DNA from: Chamaecyparis obtusa
Lineage: Eukaryota > Streptophyta > Pinopsida > Cupressales > Cupressaceae
NCBI GenBank assembly: GCA_027943335.1
Contig: BSBK01004078.1
Location: forward strand, 1,458,001 to 1,522,000
Reading direction: 5' to 3'
DNA length: 64,000 nucleotides
A program made the translations under genes and the position numbers. The first letter of the stretch is position 1, and each line of letters begins with the position of its first letter. This document shows positions 48,961 through 62,600 of this stretch, in pieces. Under the pieces are notes generated by a model. The model saw only the letters and a list, made by a program, of their open reading frames with translations, was not told where the DNA came from and did not search any database.

Positions 48961-49179
48961 ATTACACAAGGGATTTGTGTTTTCATTTGTGTTTTCAATA
49001 GCGTCGTAACCCTCCGCGAAATCACATCGGGATATAAGGGCAAAACAAACAAGAACGTTGTCATTTGTATTTTCAACAGCGCCGAGAGAGATAAACAAAC
49101 TTAAAACTCAGACTTAAGAAAGATGAAGGCAATGCTTCAAAAGGCCGATGCCCTAAATACGGGAAAACACAATACCACC

Positions 49180-50779
49180 ATTAAACGATGCCCTAGTCAC
49201 CATATCAATGCTGCCACAAAAATGTGTTAGCCCTGGGGCATCATGTATTGTCCATACAAGTATTGCATGGAATTGAAATTGTCTTTGTCCTATTGGTCTA
49301 GACACGTCATACATAGTGACACCGTTCCATAACTCCACCAACTCGTCAATAAGAGGCTCAATATATACATTCATATCTTTAACTTGATATTTACCTACTT
49401 GAATGAACAGTAACATTACATAATTATTGTGACCATTTTACTGTAAGATTTGTAAGTACATGTAAATTAATAACTATCAAATGATAAAATACCTGGAACA
49501 ATCATTGCCAACATAATGTGCTCCCTCTTTATTGACATCCACGGAGGAATGTTATTGTTGATAACAAAAACAGGCCACACCGAGCAAACAGATCTCATCT
49601 CTCCAAATGGATTGACACCATCCGCTGCCAATGAAAGCCTGAGATTACGAGGTTCTTCTTTGAAGTGTTGCCACTTTTCCTCTATGTGCATAAATGCCGA
49701 ACCATCCGCAGGGATTCGAATAATGTCATCTCGACTTCTATTGCGTGCATGGTAATCCATAAATTGTGCCAAGCTAGTACACCTGAATAATTGTCGCATC
49801 CGTGGAATAATGGGGATGTAACGAAGAACCTTGTGAGGCACCTTTTTTGTTATTCGATCTGTTCGATATCTACTCGTATGACATACAGGGCATTGTGTTG
49901 CAAATTCATGTTCTTTATAATATATAATATGATCATTGGGACAAGCATGTATTGCTTGATACTCCATTCCAATATCTTTCATAATAGCAGATAATTCTCG
50001 ATATGAGCGAGGTAGAATATTTGATGGTGGTAACAAAAACTCGCCTATCAATCTACAGCAAAAAATATAAGTTGTTAATATAAACAATATTAGTGGTACA
50101 TTATTCACCCTTTGTTAACTATAAAGACATATATGACATACCTTAACATACGTGACATTGTTATGTTGGATAAACCATTCATAACCTTCAAGTTCAACAA
50201 CAACAATACAGCAGAGAGAAGAGTTGTTTGGGAGTCTTTGTATAGGGGCTCGTATGCCTTCTCAAGTAGAGGTACATCAAGGCTATCATCATCACCATGA
50301 TCAGATCCGCTTGGACTAAATGTGTCATGGATCAATGTATTTATACCATCATCTTCAATTGTGTTTTCTGGCACATGATCGTCATCTTCCATGGGATCAT
50401 TATCTTCACCTTGGATATTCGCACCCCCATGTTCCTCCATATCATGTACTTCCCTGGGGAGATCAACCTATATAAAATTGATTAACATAAATAAACCATG
50501 ATCTTCAACTCATCATCAAGTGATTTCATATGTATATAAATTGTTAAAATGATATAATGAACAACTTACCAGTGGATGATAGTCATGCCCCCCTTCAATG
50601 TGACCATTCTCCCTACAATGTCTCTTAACTGTTTTGATTAGCAATCTTCTACGGTTTAAGCCCTTACAAATTTTGCAGGGACAATAACATTTTCCATCAC
50701 CTTTTCTTTTCAAGTTAGACCACAATCTAGCGATTGTCTCCCTATTTTGTTCTTCACTTATATTATCTGACATGATCAT
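49180..50779 (-). pseudogene. CACTA transposase (TNP2/Transposase_21 type), four exons, 3'-truncated
   Basis: The transposase would cut and move the element. Exon 1 (50570-50779) encodes a transposase-associated domain with CYCPCKICKG and ends CCACTG|GTAAGT. Exon 2 (50142-50467) is acidic. Exon 3 (49493-50052) has the TNP2 core: HACPNDHIIYYKEHE, CPVCHTSRYRTDR, DYHARNRS, LSLAADGVNPFGEM and VFVINNNIPPWM. Exon 4 begins at 49394 with KYQVKDMNVYIEPLIDEL and reaches HAILVWTIHDAPG. The three introns have GT-AG ends and all phases agree. Homology then stops near 49180 and the sequence passes into subterminal repeats, so the C-terminal part of the catalytic domain is missing. No premature stop is seen in the four exons. 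Confidence 0.9.
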
Positions 50780-50939
50780 TCTTCGCAGGAAGCAAAAATT
50801 GGGCTATGAAAACTTCGGTCTACAACTTTCAGTGAGTAAGCAAAATTGTCAAAAGTACACAAATCTTCTTAGACCTAGTTAAATCCTTTAATATTTTAAA
50901 AGTATAGTTAAAATATACATTAGATTAAAAAATATACAA

Positions 50940-51540
50940 TTTTCATGCCTGAGCGCGCGGCTACAACTAGTGCAATGGTCTTCTTGCTTAGCTCTAGAAG
51001 CTCTCTAGCAATCAAAACATATAAGCTACAAGGCCTAACAGCAATTTCAAAACATATAAGCTACAAGGCAAGACATATTACATGACATGGCAAAAGGATT
51101 AAAATATACATTAGATTAAAATATATACAATTTTCAAACCTGAGCGCGCGGCTATAACTCGTGCAATGGTCTTCTTGCTTAGCTCTAGAAGCTCTCCAAC
51201 AATCAAAACATATAAGCTATTAGAATTCATTAACTTTCTGTAATTGGAAAACTCTATTTGATATTAGACCGTAAACTACTACTATTCTCTCCATAAGAAC
51301 TAAGTACAAAATTCTTTCAAGTTCACATCCATGATTCCCTTTAGATTAAAATATATAGCAAAAATAAGCTAAAAGTCTAGTTAAAATATACATTAGATTA
51401 AAAAATATACAATTTTCAAACCTGAGCGCGCGGCTATAACTCGTGCAATGGTCTTCTTGCTTAGCTTTAGAAGCTCTCCAGCAATCAAAACATATAAGCT
51501 ACAAGGCCTAATAGCAATTTCAAAACAAGGGTCATCAAAA
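50940..51540. repeat. Triplicated GAGCGCGCGGC block upstream of the transposase
   Basis: The block TGAGCGCGCGGCTATAACTC ... GTGCAATGGTCTTCTTGCTTAGCT, followed by AGAAGCTCTCCAGCAATC, starts at 50950, 51141 and 51423. It lies 170 to 760 bp upstream of the transposase ATG on the minus strand, so it may be promoter or leader repeats. Confidence 0.75.
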
Positions 51541-51599
51541 GAACCAAAAACAATGTGTGCAAACAATACCTTGTGAAGTGGTATAGACAATTAGAAGAT

Positions 51600-53156
51600 G
51601 CTACTATGTGCTAGGGAACTTCTTAGAACTGTTGGTATATTCTTACAACTTGTTACACCTGGGATATTCTTCTCTGTAGATGCTACTGTGTGCCGTGGTC
51701 CAAACGGGCCCATAAATGTGGTTGAATAGCAATACATTCAAGTGGCTTACACAAGGGACAGTCACTGTGAGATATCCTCATGTGTGACTGTCCTTGTCAC
51801 AAATGAGGACATCTCATAGTGACTGTCCCTTGTGTAATTGCCACTTGAATTAGGTCAGTCACTGTAAAGACAACATGATAATGTACACATACAATGAGTG
51901 TACATTATCATGTTGTCTTTACAGTGGCTGCCCTCATGTTGTATATTCTTCTCTGTAGATGCTACTACGTGCTAGGGAACTTCTTAGAACTGTTGGTATA
52001 TTCTTACAACTTGTTACACCTGGGATATTCTTCTCTGTAGATGCTACTGTGTGTCGTGGTCCAAACGGGCCCATAAATGTGGTTGAATAGCAATACATTC
52101 AAGTGGCAATTACACAAGGGACAGTCACTGTGAGATGTCCTCATGTGTGACTGTCCTTGTCACAAATGAGGACATCTCACAGTGACTGTCCCTTATGTAA
52201 TTAAGTATTGTGGGGAAGCATTCTAAATAACCAAAGCCGCTAACAATAAATTCAACACAGATATGTCCTCATTTCTGGGTATTTTAGCTCTCTAACAGCT
52301 GAATACCAGATTAAATAATAATGACAAAAGAAAAATAAACCCAACGTACTCAGAAATTGTAGCTGTGATTTTGCGGAGGGAATCTCTCTCGGCGCTGTTG
52401 AAAACACAAATGACAACCCGCTTGATTTCGCGGAGGGAATCTCTCTCGGTGCTGTTCAAAACACAAATGACAACCCGCTTTGTTCAAAACACAAATGATA
52501 ACCCGCTTGATTTTGCGGAGGGAATCTCTCTCGGCGCTGTTGAAAACACAAATGACAACGTTCCTTTTTTTTTTTGCACTTATATCCCGACCAACATAAG
52601 GTCCATTTGTAATACAACATGATAATGTACACTTACAGTGAGTGTACATTATCATGTTGTCCTTAGAGTGACTATCCTCATTTGTTGAAGAAGAAAAGCA
52701 TTAATGTGGCTGAATAGCAATACATTCAAGTGGCAATTACACAAGGGACAGTCACTATGAGATGTCCTCATTTGTGACTGTCCTTACAGTGAGTGTACAT
52801 TATCATGGTGTCTTTAGAGTGACTGTCCTCATTTGTTGAAGAAGAAAAGCATTAATGTGGTTCAATAGCAATACATTCAAGTGGCAATTACACAAGGGAC
52901 AATCACTATGAGATGTCCTCATGTGTGACTGTCCTCGTCACAAATGAGGACATCTCACAATGACTGTCCCTTGTGTAATTCAAGTGGCAATTACACAAGG
53001 GACAGTCACTGTGAGATGTCCTCATTTGTGACTGTCCTTACAATGAGTGTACATTATCATGTTGTCTTTAGAGTGACTATCCTCATTTGTTGAAGAAGAA
53101 AAGCATTAATGTGGTTCAATAGCAATACATTCAAGTGGCAATTACACAAGGGACAA
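51600..53156. repeat. Right arm of the CACTA element, first part (inverted copies of left-arm motifs)
   Basis: The motifs of the left arm appear here in opposite orientation, e.g. GGTCCAAACGGGCCCATAAA (51690, 52060) and GCGGAGGGAATCTCTCTCGG (52373, 52431, 52517). Together with the left arm they form kilobase-scale inverted repeats around the transposase. Confidence 0.85.
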
Positions 53157-55180
53157 TGTCATGAGCCGTGACATATTGAACTTAGTATAATAATAAAATG
53201 ATTAGATGATATATAATAATCTATTATTAACGGTATATAACAATAATATATAATTATTATCAAAAGATAATAATAATATATAGTTAGCATAATAAGTAAT
53301 ATGTTAATTAAATAATATTAAAATATTAATAAATAATATAATTATGATTATAATTATAATATAAATTAATAATAAATAATTATTAATAAATTATATATAT
53401 TATATTATAATAATATATTAAGTAATAATATTAAATCAATTATTGATATAATAATTTTAATATATAAATAATATTAATAAACCTCTCAATATAAAACAAT
53501 ATGTTATCACTATAATAATATTTATTATAATATTATTAATATTACTAACATCATTAATTATAATATTTAATAATAACAATAACATTAATAATAATAATAA
53601 TAATAATAACGTTTAAAGCAATATCGAATATCTGTAATCGATATACATCTACATTAAACATCTGCATTATCTATCACGATGAGGAATGAAGAAGTGATAC
53701 AACAATCACTAGTCATTACACATCGATACCATGAGAGGATGATTAATGAACCAAATACTATGAAGTCAAGATCAACATGATATGAATAAGGGATAGGTCG
53801 CTATGTGTTTCAGAAGATGTATTGATAAGCAAGAAGGATAACCATTCATATATTATAAATAATCATTAATTGCACAAGTTTAGACAATGACATATCCGAT
53901 AAAGCAATATCAAACATGAAGACCCGCTAGCAAATATGCACCATCACTTCCTATGTTATCATGACAATAACATAAACTAGATTGAATTCTACTATCTATA
54001 TCAATAGACACCACATAGGAGGATATCGACTAAAGGATTGAAAGATTATCGATTGTCTGAGATAAACCACATCTTGTAGAAACACAAAAGCATCAGTGAT
54101 TATATCACAAGCTATTGATGAATGAGGCATCAGTCATGGATAATAAGTACAATGTATCCTTAAGTATTAATAGGAATGGAAGTCAATTTGAAGATCAAAC
54201 TCCATTACCAGCAATCAACCAATAAATGGACAATTATCAGAAAATGATATCGACTTATATCAGAGTAGAAAGATTGGATATCATCATAACAATATGGGAT
54301 AAGGCAAGAGTTAATATCAATTGACTAAATACTAATGATAGTTAGACCAAACTAATACAAACACAATGGATGTTAACTACTGGTTGCACTACCAATTAGG
54401 GAAGATTACCTTCATAAAAAGATTTGATATTGAGTCAATCTGGGAGTTATCTATGATCAGAAAATAATGAAATAATATTATGTGAACTGTCAGATTATGG
54501 AAAGGTGTGATTAACAAAGGGACATGGAGGAAGAAACAAGACACGTCTCATTCATAGCATCTCTTCATTTGTTAAAGACAATATAAGAATGCATTCTCGT
54601 TAGTCACTCAAGGCATCATTAGAACTTTATTTACTTATCCATATTTGGATATACTCAATAGAGCATCTGCCTTTGGCAGTTTGGTTTCAAGTTTATCATT
54701 GCAGATCAGAGACAACACCATGATTGCACAGATAGAAAGGATAGTCAGAAACAGCATCAATATTTGAAGTTGCAAGCATATAATTCAGAATCTGAAATAG
54801 CAACATATCACTCATAGCGATATTACACATTTGCATAATTACATCATCATATCAGACACAGCAAATACATTGCTGTAAGCAATACTTATTGATTGTATAT
54901 CGATATTGTTTATATCAGACATACCATCATTATACTATCACTATAAGTGATAGGAAACATCATATTCATAGCATATTTCATATCATTATATCCGACAGTG
55001 CTATTAAACATATTGGTATCAATATCATCTTGCACACATATTGTGATTGAATCTGAAATAGCGGTTGATATCTTAAGTAACCTCCATTACTTAGTTTAAT
55101 TGTAAGTATCTGATAGAGTAAGTCTGAGAAGTGGAGTAATTGTTCCTATTTTCCAAGTTAGCCAAAAAGGGGACATTACA
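53157..55180. mobile_element. Solo LTR, 2,024 bp, TSD GACAA, inserted in the CACTA element
   Basis: Starts TGTCATGAGCC and ends GGGGACATTACA. GACAA is duplicated at 53152-53156 and 55181-55185. Removing it rejoins the CACTA motif GGGACAATCACTGTGAGATG. The left 450 bp is almost pure A/T (ATAATA-rich). A TATA-like ACAATATAAGAATGC lies near 54582. The 3' end is the same as that of the solo LTR at 9071-10072. Confidence 0.88.
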
Positions 55181-56127
55181 GACAATCACTGTGAGATGTC
55201 CTCATGTGTGACTGTCCTTGTCACAAATGAGGACATCTCACAATGACTGTCCCTTGTGTAATTCAAGCGGCAATTACACAAGGGACAGTCACTGTGAGAT
55301 GTCCTCATTTGTGACTGTCCTTACAGTGAGTGTACATTATCATGTTGTCTTTAGAGTGACTGTCCTCATTTGTTGAAGAAGAAAAGCATTAATGTGGTTC
55401 AATAGCAATACATTCAAGTGACAATTACACAAGGGACAATCACTGTGAGATGTCCTCATGTGTGACTATCCTTGTCACAAATGAGGACATCTCACAATGA
55501 CTGTCCCTTATGTAATTCAAGCAGAAATTACACAAGGGACAGTCACTGTGAGATGTCCTCATTTGTGACTGTCCTTACAGTGAGTGTACATTATCATGTT
55601 GTCTTTAGAGTGACTGTCCTCATTTGTTGAAGAAGAAAAGCATTAATGTGGTTCAATAGCAATACATTCAAGTGGCAATTACACAAGGGACAATCACTGT
55701 GAGATGTCCTCATGTGTGACTGTCCTTGTCACAAATGAGGACATCTCACAATGACTGTCCCTTGTGTAATTCAAGCAGCAATTACACAAGGGACAGTCAC
55801 TGTGAGATGTCCTCATTTGTGACTATCCTTACAGTGAGTGTACATTATCATGTTGTCTTTAGAGTGACTGTCCTCATTTTTTGAAGAAGAAAAGCATTAA
55901 TGTGGTTCAATAGCAATACATTCAAGCGGCAATTACACAAGGGACAGTCACTGTGAGATGTCCTCATTTGTGACTGTCCTTACAGTGAGTGTACATTATC
56001 ATGTTGTCTTTAGAGTGACTGTCCTCATTTGTTGAAGAAGAAAAGCATTAATGTGGTTCAATAGCAATACATTCAAGTGGCAATTACACAAGGGACAATC
56101 GATCACTGTGAGATGTCCTCATGTGTG
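55181..56127. repeat. Right arm of the CACTA element, tandem motif array
   Basis: About four units of roughly 240 bp each run through ACAATCACTGTGAGATGTCC, GAGGACATCTCACAATGAC, GTGTACATTATCATGTTGTC and GAAGAAGAAAAGCATTAATG. They continue the array interrupted by the solo LTR. Confidence 0.82.
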
Positions 56128-57605
56128 ACCTTTGTGAAGGCAAGTGCCAATTTGTACCCAAGTTACCAATATTGTGGCAAAAGTGGGAATGAAGCATTTA
56201 GGGGTCAAATTGGGCAAAGAAGTGTAGAAGTGGCCTATGTGAGGTCTAAATAGCCTAACTAAGTCATGGTTAGGGTCTTATGGTGTTTGAACAATAAGTT
56301 TTGAACCAAAATCCCAAAGGTTGTAACAAGTTGTCAATGTTGTCATTCACAACATTGACAACATTTGTGCAAGGGAGCATTTTCGAGTAAGATGGTTATG
56401 TAACTATATGAAACCATTGAATTAGGCATCAGATCAACTATAAGAGGCCTCCATCGATCTGTGCAAAAGGTTGGGGGGAAAAACATTTGGAATTAAGAAG
56501 ATTTGTAGAGTAACACGGTTTTAGTGAATTCTTGAGTTTTTTTGTTTCTTTGTTTTCAGTTGATTAATGGATTAGATAGCTCGCAGTGTCTATTGGAAAA
56601 GTTAGTACAAGTTGTTTTTTTATTCTGTGTTGTGTTTTTTTTGAGTTTTGAAGCATTCCAACTAGTTTGTTAATTCTTTTGTTAAGTACCCTATCATTGG
56701 TTTGAACCAGGCAGGTTGAACAAATGGAGTCTTAGCTCATCATTCCATTGTCAATTTTGTACGGGCTCTTGGAATGGGTGAGGAGACTCCATGTACTATA
56801 TGTTTGGAAGGAGGGGCCCTGGGAAGCTCATTTTCTATGTTTGCAATGATGTCCTAGGTGAGTCAGTTGAGCACAGTTAGGGATGACAAATCATTACAAG
56901 AAGATTACAACAAGTTGAATGCATTGGTTGCTTCAACTAAAATCTCATGGAGAGGTAGACACACATCTAAAGAAGCCCCAAGTCAAATTAGAAGATTGGG
57001 TGAGTTTCTTTGGCTGCTAAGAAAACAAACTCTTAGTCAGACTGTCCAAGTTGTGTCAAAATACTTGTTTTCAGGCATGGCTGTAGCAGTTGGTGTACAA
57101 AAAATCTAGGAGGAGAAGACCTTAGATATCTTGGAGTTCTCAATAAAGGGCATCTGAATCCTAAGCCCTTTAGGTGGCTTAATATAAACAAAAAGGCTTG
57201 ACAAAGGCCTAATTGCTAGCAGCCTATTTTTGGGTGCAATTGGCATGGTTTGATGAACCGGATTGAAGTACTGATGAAAAGTATAGGTGAAGGAGTAATA
57301 TTGAAACCAATAGAGGTCCTAGTGGCCAGCCTCTCCATGGAGTAAAGTTCTAGTTGAATGTGTTTCAATTTGTGAAGACAAGACTAGGAGTGTCCTAGTA
57401 GCTAGATTGGTATTGAGCAGAGTTCATTGTATTTCTTGTTGGTGTGCACTAGTTGAAGGAGTGGGATCTTGGGTAGAGATACCTAAAGAGTGTAGGGATA
57501 GTTAAGTACCCTATCAAGTCAAAACATTGGCCTAAAGAGACCCTAGTGAAGGATAGGGAGTGAGCAAGACAAAGTGTTACATCAATTAACAAGATCATTT
57601 TTTGG
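56128..57605 (+). mobile_element. LTR-like insertion in the CACTA element
   Basis: The subterminal array breaks after ATGTGTGAC near 56128 and resumes with GTGTACATTATCATG near 57608. The insert starts near TGTGAAGGCAAGTGCC and has a TATA-like ACTATAAGAGGCC near 56440, a T-rich stretch near 56540 and no convincing gene. Its overall plan resembles the LTR after 2819. No TSD was found, so the boundaries are approximate and a deletion at the junction is possible. Confidence 0.5.
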
Positions 57606-58883
57606 TAATTGTGTACATTATCATGTTGTCTTTACAGTGACTGTCCTCATTTGTTGAAGAAGAAAAGCATTAATGTGGTTCAATAGCAATACATTCAAGT
57701 GGAAATTACACAAGGGAATATCACTATGAGATGTCCTAAGTGTGACTGTCCTTGTCACAAATGAGGACATCTCACAATGACTGTCCCTTGTGTAATTACC
57801 ACTTGAATGAGGACAGTCACTGTAAAGACAACATGATAATGTACACAAGTACCGTGAAGGTAGTCGCAAGTTAGGGCTGTTTCATTGCATACCCGAAATA
57901 ATGAAGACATTACAGTCCACAAAATGTTTGTGCTTGAAAGATGAACAAATAAAATTAAACTTCTAAATAACCAAAGCCGCTAACAATAAATTCAACACAG
58001 ATATGTCCTCATTTCTGGGTATTTTAGCTCTCTAACAGCTGAATACCAGATTACATAATAATGACAAAAGAAAAATAAACCCAACGTACTCAGAAATTGT
58101 AGCTGTGATTTCGCGGAGGGAATCTCTCTCGGCGCTGTTGAAAACACAAATGACAACGTTCTTGTTTTTTTTGCCCTTATATCCCGATGTGATTTCGCGG
58201 AGGGTTACGGTGCTGTTGAAAACACAAATGACAACGTTCCTTTTTTTTTTTGCCCTTATATCCCAACAACATCGCAATTGCAAGTTAGGGCTGTTTCACT
58301 ACATACCCGAAACAATGAAGACGTTACGGTCCACAAAACATTTGTGCTTGAAAGATGAACAAATAAAATTAAACTTCTAAATAACCAAAGCCGCTAACAA
58401 TAAATTCAACATAGATATGTCCTCATTTCTGGGTATTTTAGCTCTCTAACAGCTGAATACCAGATTACATAATAATGAAAAAAGAAAAATAAACCCGACG
58501 TACTCAGAAATTGTAGCTGTGATTTCGCGGAGGGTTATGGCGCTGTTGAAAACACAAATGACAACGTTCTTGTTTTTTTTGCCCTTATATCCCGATGTGA
58601 TTTCGCGGAGGGTTACGGTGCTGTTGAAAACACAAATGACAACGTTCTTATTTTTTTTGCCCTTATATCCTGATGTGATTTCGCGGAGGGTTACGGCGCT
58701 GTTGAAAACACACATGACAACGTTCCTTTTTAATTTTGCGCTTATATCCCGACAAGGTCGCAATTGCGACAGTGACAAATGTATTGTCGTCGCAAATTAC
58801 GACGGTGTCGGGCTATATTTGAAAAAAAAAGGGCAAAACCGCATGACATTTGCCTGCCGTCGCAAATGGCCGTCGCAATTTCA
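57606..58883. repeat. Right subterminal region of the CACTA element
   Basis: Contains inverted copies of left-arm motifs and a ~76-bp repeat (GTGATTTCGCGGAGGGTTACG, GCGCTGTTGAAAACACAAATG, TTTTTTGCCCTTATATCCC) with starts near 58105, 58190, 58520, 58596 and 58674. The palindrome GTCGCAATTGCGAC recurs at 58757-58770, and more CGTCGCAA half-sites lie close to the end. Confidence 0.88.
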
Positions 58884-58900
58884 CCCCAAATGTATTAGTG
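58884..58900 (-). repeat. Right terminal inverted repeat of the CACTA element
   Basis: CCCCAAATGTATTAGTG is the exact reverse complement of the left end, followed by the TSD TGT at 58901-58903. Confidence 0.95.
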
Positions 58901-58903
58901 TGT

Positions 58904-59613
58904 GGAATTTTTTTTTGTGTTTTATGGTTGTGTTGGTTGTTCTTGCGAGGTATAACCTATATTTACTTTTTGTAGTTAATTTGGCATGTTCAAAATTAAT
59001 GATAGTAAAATAACTATGTATAAGCAACCATAACCTTTGCATAACTTTGCATTCCATTGTATCCTTCATGTGGTAATGATTGATTTATGCTTGCATGCTT
59101 TTACTTGAATGAATATTTTTAGTGTCTTGCATGTTAACATCATTATAAGTAAATTAGAGTTCCATAAATGGGTGGTTAAACAAAAAAGACTTGTTAGTTG
59201 CATGTTAAAGCATAGATGAATAAAAAGTGTTGTGTACCTTTATTGTTGAGAAGGTGAACTGCTCTAAAGGAATTGACTTCATATGTTGAAATCAAGGGTG
59301 GAGGTGATTCATTTGGTTTCAAAACATGTATGTCAATTTTAACTACAATAAGTACCGTATGAAAATCATGTACATTAATGCCACAAAATTAGTAGTCATA
59401 GAAATAGCATAAAAAAGATATTCATATCTAATATTAGTTGAATGTTGGTTTGATATGTTAATACATGATTACAATTTGTATTGTATAAGTAAATAGAGAA
59501 ATTGTATAAGATATGTCTGTAACTATTTCTATTTTGAAAATCCAAAATATTAAATTGAAATATACATATAAATTACAAAAACATTATAAATAACTGTATG
59601 ATACTATTGTACT
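58904..59613. other. AT-rich spacer between the CACTA element and the long ORF
   Basis: No gene or repeat recognised. It continues the sequence left of 40101, since the CACTA element interrupts it. Confidence 0.45.
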
Positions 59614-62600
59614 TTATACTTGGGTTTGTTCTACGCTTCTTTGACTCTGATATTCTTCCATTGTTGTTAGTACATTTAGCATTTCTTGTTCCTCTAGTTT
59701 AGTAATATTGTCATTTCTTGCCATCCAGTATTCATGATTATTTTTAATTTCCTTTATTTGTTTAGAAATGCTCTTTGTGTCTTCTTTTGCAATTGTTAAT
59801 ATGTCCCCAATTGCAACCAGTTTGTGGATATCTCCTTCCTGGTATCTTCTTGTTGTGTTGATACTTTCAATATGTAATTGATATTTTTTCTTCATCATTT
59901 CAATATCTATAGTATCTTGACCATTTGCTTCATGAAAATTGTAGACCATGTCTATAAAGATCTTTTTCATATGTGTAATACTCGTATTGAGTGTGTTGAT
60001 TATATTTTCTAGTTGGTCAAGTACTTTTGTGTTGATCTTTGCTTTGAAATTGAATGAAAATATCCACTTTTGTAGTGGTATGTCAATGAATTTGATAATA
60101 TTTAGATTCACAGCATGTTGACTATCCATATCTATTACTTTCTGTAATAGTTTTCCTTGTGTGTTATATATTCTTGTATGTTCTTTGAGGAACTGAAAGT
60201 CTATGTAGATTACATCTTTGAGTTTAATATATATTTTGTAATAACTGGAAAGGCAGTCAATGAGTGATACACCTCTTGATTTGAGGTCTTCTATCCATTC
60301 CCGTGAGATTTGTGCCATATGTATGTCTTCATGTTGTTGTTTGATTATTTGTTGGCTGGAATCAAGTGTTGGATCAAAAATTCCTTCTGTCTGATATGCT
60401 AGTTGGGAAGAGATAGGAGCAAGCATTCTCTTGTTGTAATTAGATAGATGATTGACAGTAGATTTTAGTTTGTTCTTATCATCTTTCAATTGGTCCAATC
60501 TGTCTCTTACCTCATGATGTGTGAATTCCCACATATCAATTGTATGATCATGGAAAGGTGGACCTATGTCAATTTCATTGACATTAAAATCAGTTGCAGT
60601 TAAATCTAAAAAGTTATTGTCTTTTTTTGGTTCTACAACGTGTATTATCACATGCCTTGTTTGTTGATCTTTTTCAAGGGCAGCTAGTTTGCCTTTTTCC
60701 TTCTTTTTCTTTGGACTGGGATTTTCATAAATGATTTGAGAAACTAAATATTGAGGAGGAATTCTATCATCTGTCCTTTTTATTTTCCTTTGTATTGTTT
60801 CTTCTAACCATGAAGGAGTGGCAAGAATTTGTGAGGCTGAGGCTAAACTTTCAATATCAAATAATTTTTTGACTATTGTAAGGCTCTGCATATATAGAGG
60901 AGAAATTTGAAATTTTGGTACAGTAGTTTGAGTAGACGTTATAGTAGGTTGAGTAGATTGTGTTGGTTGACTTGGTGTTTATTCTTCGAAAGGTTATTGT
61001 GTTGCATTCTGTTCTGATTGCATGCTTTCTTCTTGTTTTTCTATCTTCTCTAGTTCCTGTTGGTTGTCCATATTGATCAAGGGAAGCAAGCCGCTACCGC
61101 AGGTGCTGGTTATACCTTTGTTTTTGTCTGGTGGCTAGTCATCTCCTCCTGTGTTTTTTGGAGTGGACTGAACTGTTGTGTGCATTATTGGTAATGGTAC
61201 TCGAGTTGTTGGTGTAGTTTCAATTTGTGTTGATGGTGGCGTTGATGTGCTTGACTTCATTTTTCCTATTTTCTTCCACTGTACCCATCTTCTCATTCTC
61301 TTAATAATTTGTTCCATTCTTTCTTCAAGGTTATCTAGTTCTGGTTCTTGAAATGTTACTGGCTGCAAAGGTGTGCCTTTTATTTTTCTCAAATAATGGT
61401 TGGAAAGAAGATTAGATTGATCATCGTATAATCCTTCGACATCAATTAGAATATTATATATTTGAATCTGTTCAACTGTGAGACGGGAACTACATGATCT
61501 TTCTCTCATGTTGAAGTCATCTTTGCAATTAGCCCATAAATCTTCTAATGAAGGTATGTGATGAAAATTAGGGCCTAGTTGCAGATTCTCTTTTACATAA
61601 TTAGAGGGGTCAAAATGATGTCTAATGACATTATATACATCAAATTTATATATTTTTGATATGATTTGATCATATTCATTGCAGAAGAGCTAGAAGAGCA
61701 TGTATAAGGTCCTGCAAAAATGGGAAAATGAATATCTTCTTTATGTCATTCGTTGCATCTATTGTTGACCTCTATTATCTATCTGCATAAATTTATCAAA
61801 ACCATTTTATCATCCAGATATTTTGGCAATTTGAATGGAAAGACATCAAATACTCGTATCCTGAAATATGTAAATGTAGGATATTGTGTATAATAACTTC
61901 CAAATTGCATTATTGTTTGTGCGGCTGCATCTGATAGTCTGCATTCTGGAAAACCTTGTATTTCACGACATAACTTCATTGTGAAAACATCATTGACCCT
62001 TCTGTAATGTTCATAGATTTTTTCTAGTTGTATGCAAGGGTAGAAATCATAGACCTAAATATTTTCATCATAGTGAGTAACAGTAGGTAGCTCATTCCAT
62101 ATTTGTTGACATGCTAGGGCATACATGAGGAAAGATGACATATGAAAACTGTATGAATGTTTTGTTGAGACAAGCATTTCAGCTAGTCTATCACTTACTA
62201 GTCGTGCCCAATCTATATATGTATAATTTGTACATATAGATTGGGCAAGGAAAAACCACCATTCTTCAAAATTTAGGGCTTCTTCACTTCCTCTGATTTT
62301 GTGAAGAAGTACTTAAATGTCTACAATCTCTTTTTTGAGATTGGTTCCATATAGGGTTTTGGGTAATTTTGAAATGGCTTCTCTTCTGGTTTGGAACCAT
62401 GTTGTTGAAATTAAAGCTCGCCAATGTGACTTTTTTTTTGTTAAAATTAGATGTTGCTAGAGAAAAATTCCAGTCTAAGTATCGTTGCCTTGAAGGTAGT
62501 CCAAAGAAATTTTGTATTGAATCTCTGTCCAAAGTGATGAGAAATTTGTTGTTATGTTTCTTTATCTGTCTGGTATATGGGTCAAATATTTGAATGCATT

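Larger units (their letters stand above)
40104..58900 (-). mobile_element. CACTA (En/Spm) DNA transposon, 18.8 kb, TSD TGT
   Basis: The left end CACTAATACATTTGGGG (40104-40120) is perfectly inverted at 58884-58900. TGT is duplicated at 40101-40103 and 58901-58903; a 3-bp TSD and CACTA ends define the superfamily. Just inside are GTCGCAATTGCGAC palindromes at both ends. Large subterminal arms contain many inverted copies of short motifs (GTGTACATTATCATGTTGTC, GACATCTCACAGTGACTGTCC). A TNP2-type transposase relic lies in the middle on the minus strand. Two LTR insertions (53157-55180 and ~56128-57605) and a probable captured host exon enlarge it. The truncated transposase makes it non-autonomous now. 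Confidence 0.93.

Noticed and set aside
53157..53620. Extreme A/T block as a possible matrix-attachment region or organelle DNA
   Set aside because: It lies within exact TSD-bounded LTR ends, so it is explained as part of the solo LTR; no organelle gene is present.
56858..57109. 83-codon ORF in the LTR-like insert
   Set aside because: Short, no motif, inside an LTR-like sequence; probably chance.
58032..59013. Repetitive ORFs on both strands near the right end of the CACTA element
   Set aside because: They are translations of the ~76-bp subterminal repeat, in which no frame is disrupted because the repeat lacks stops.
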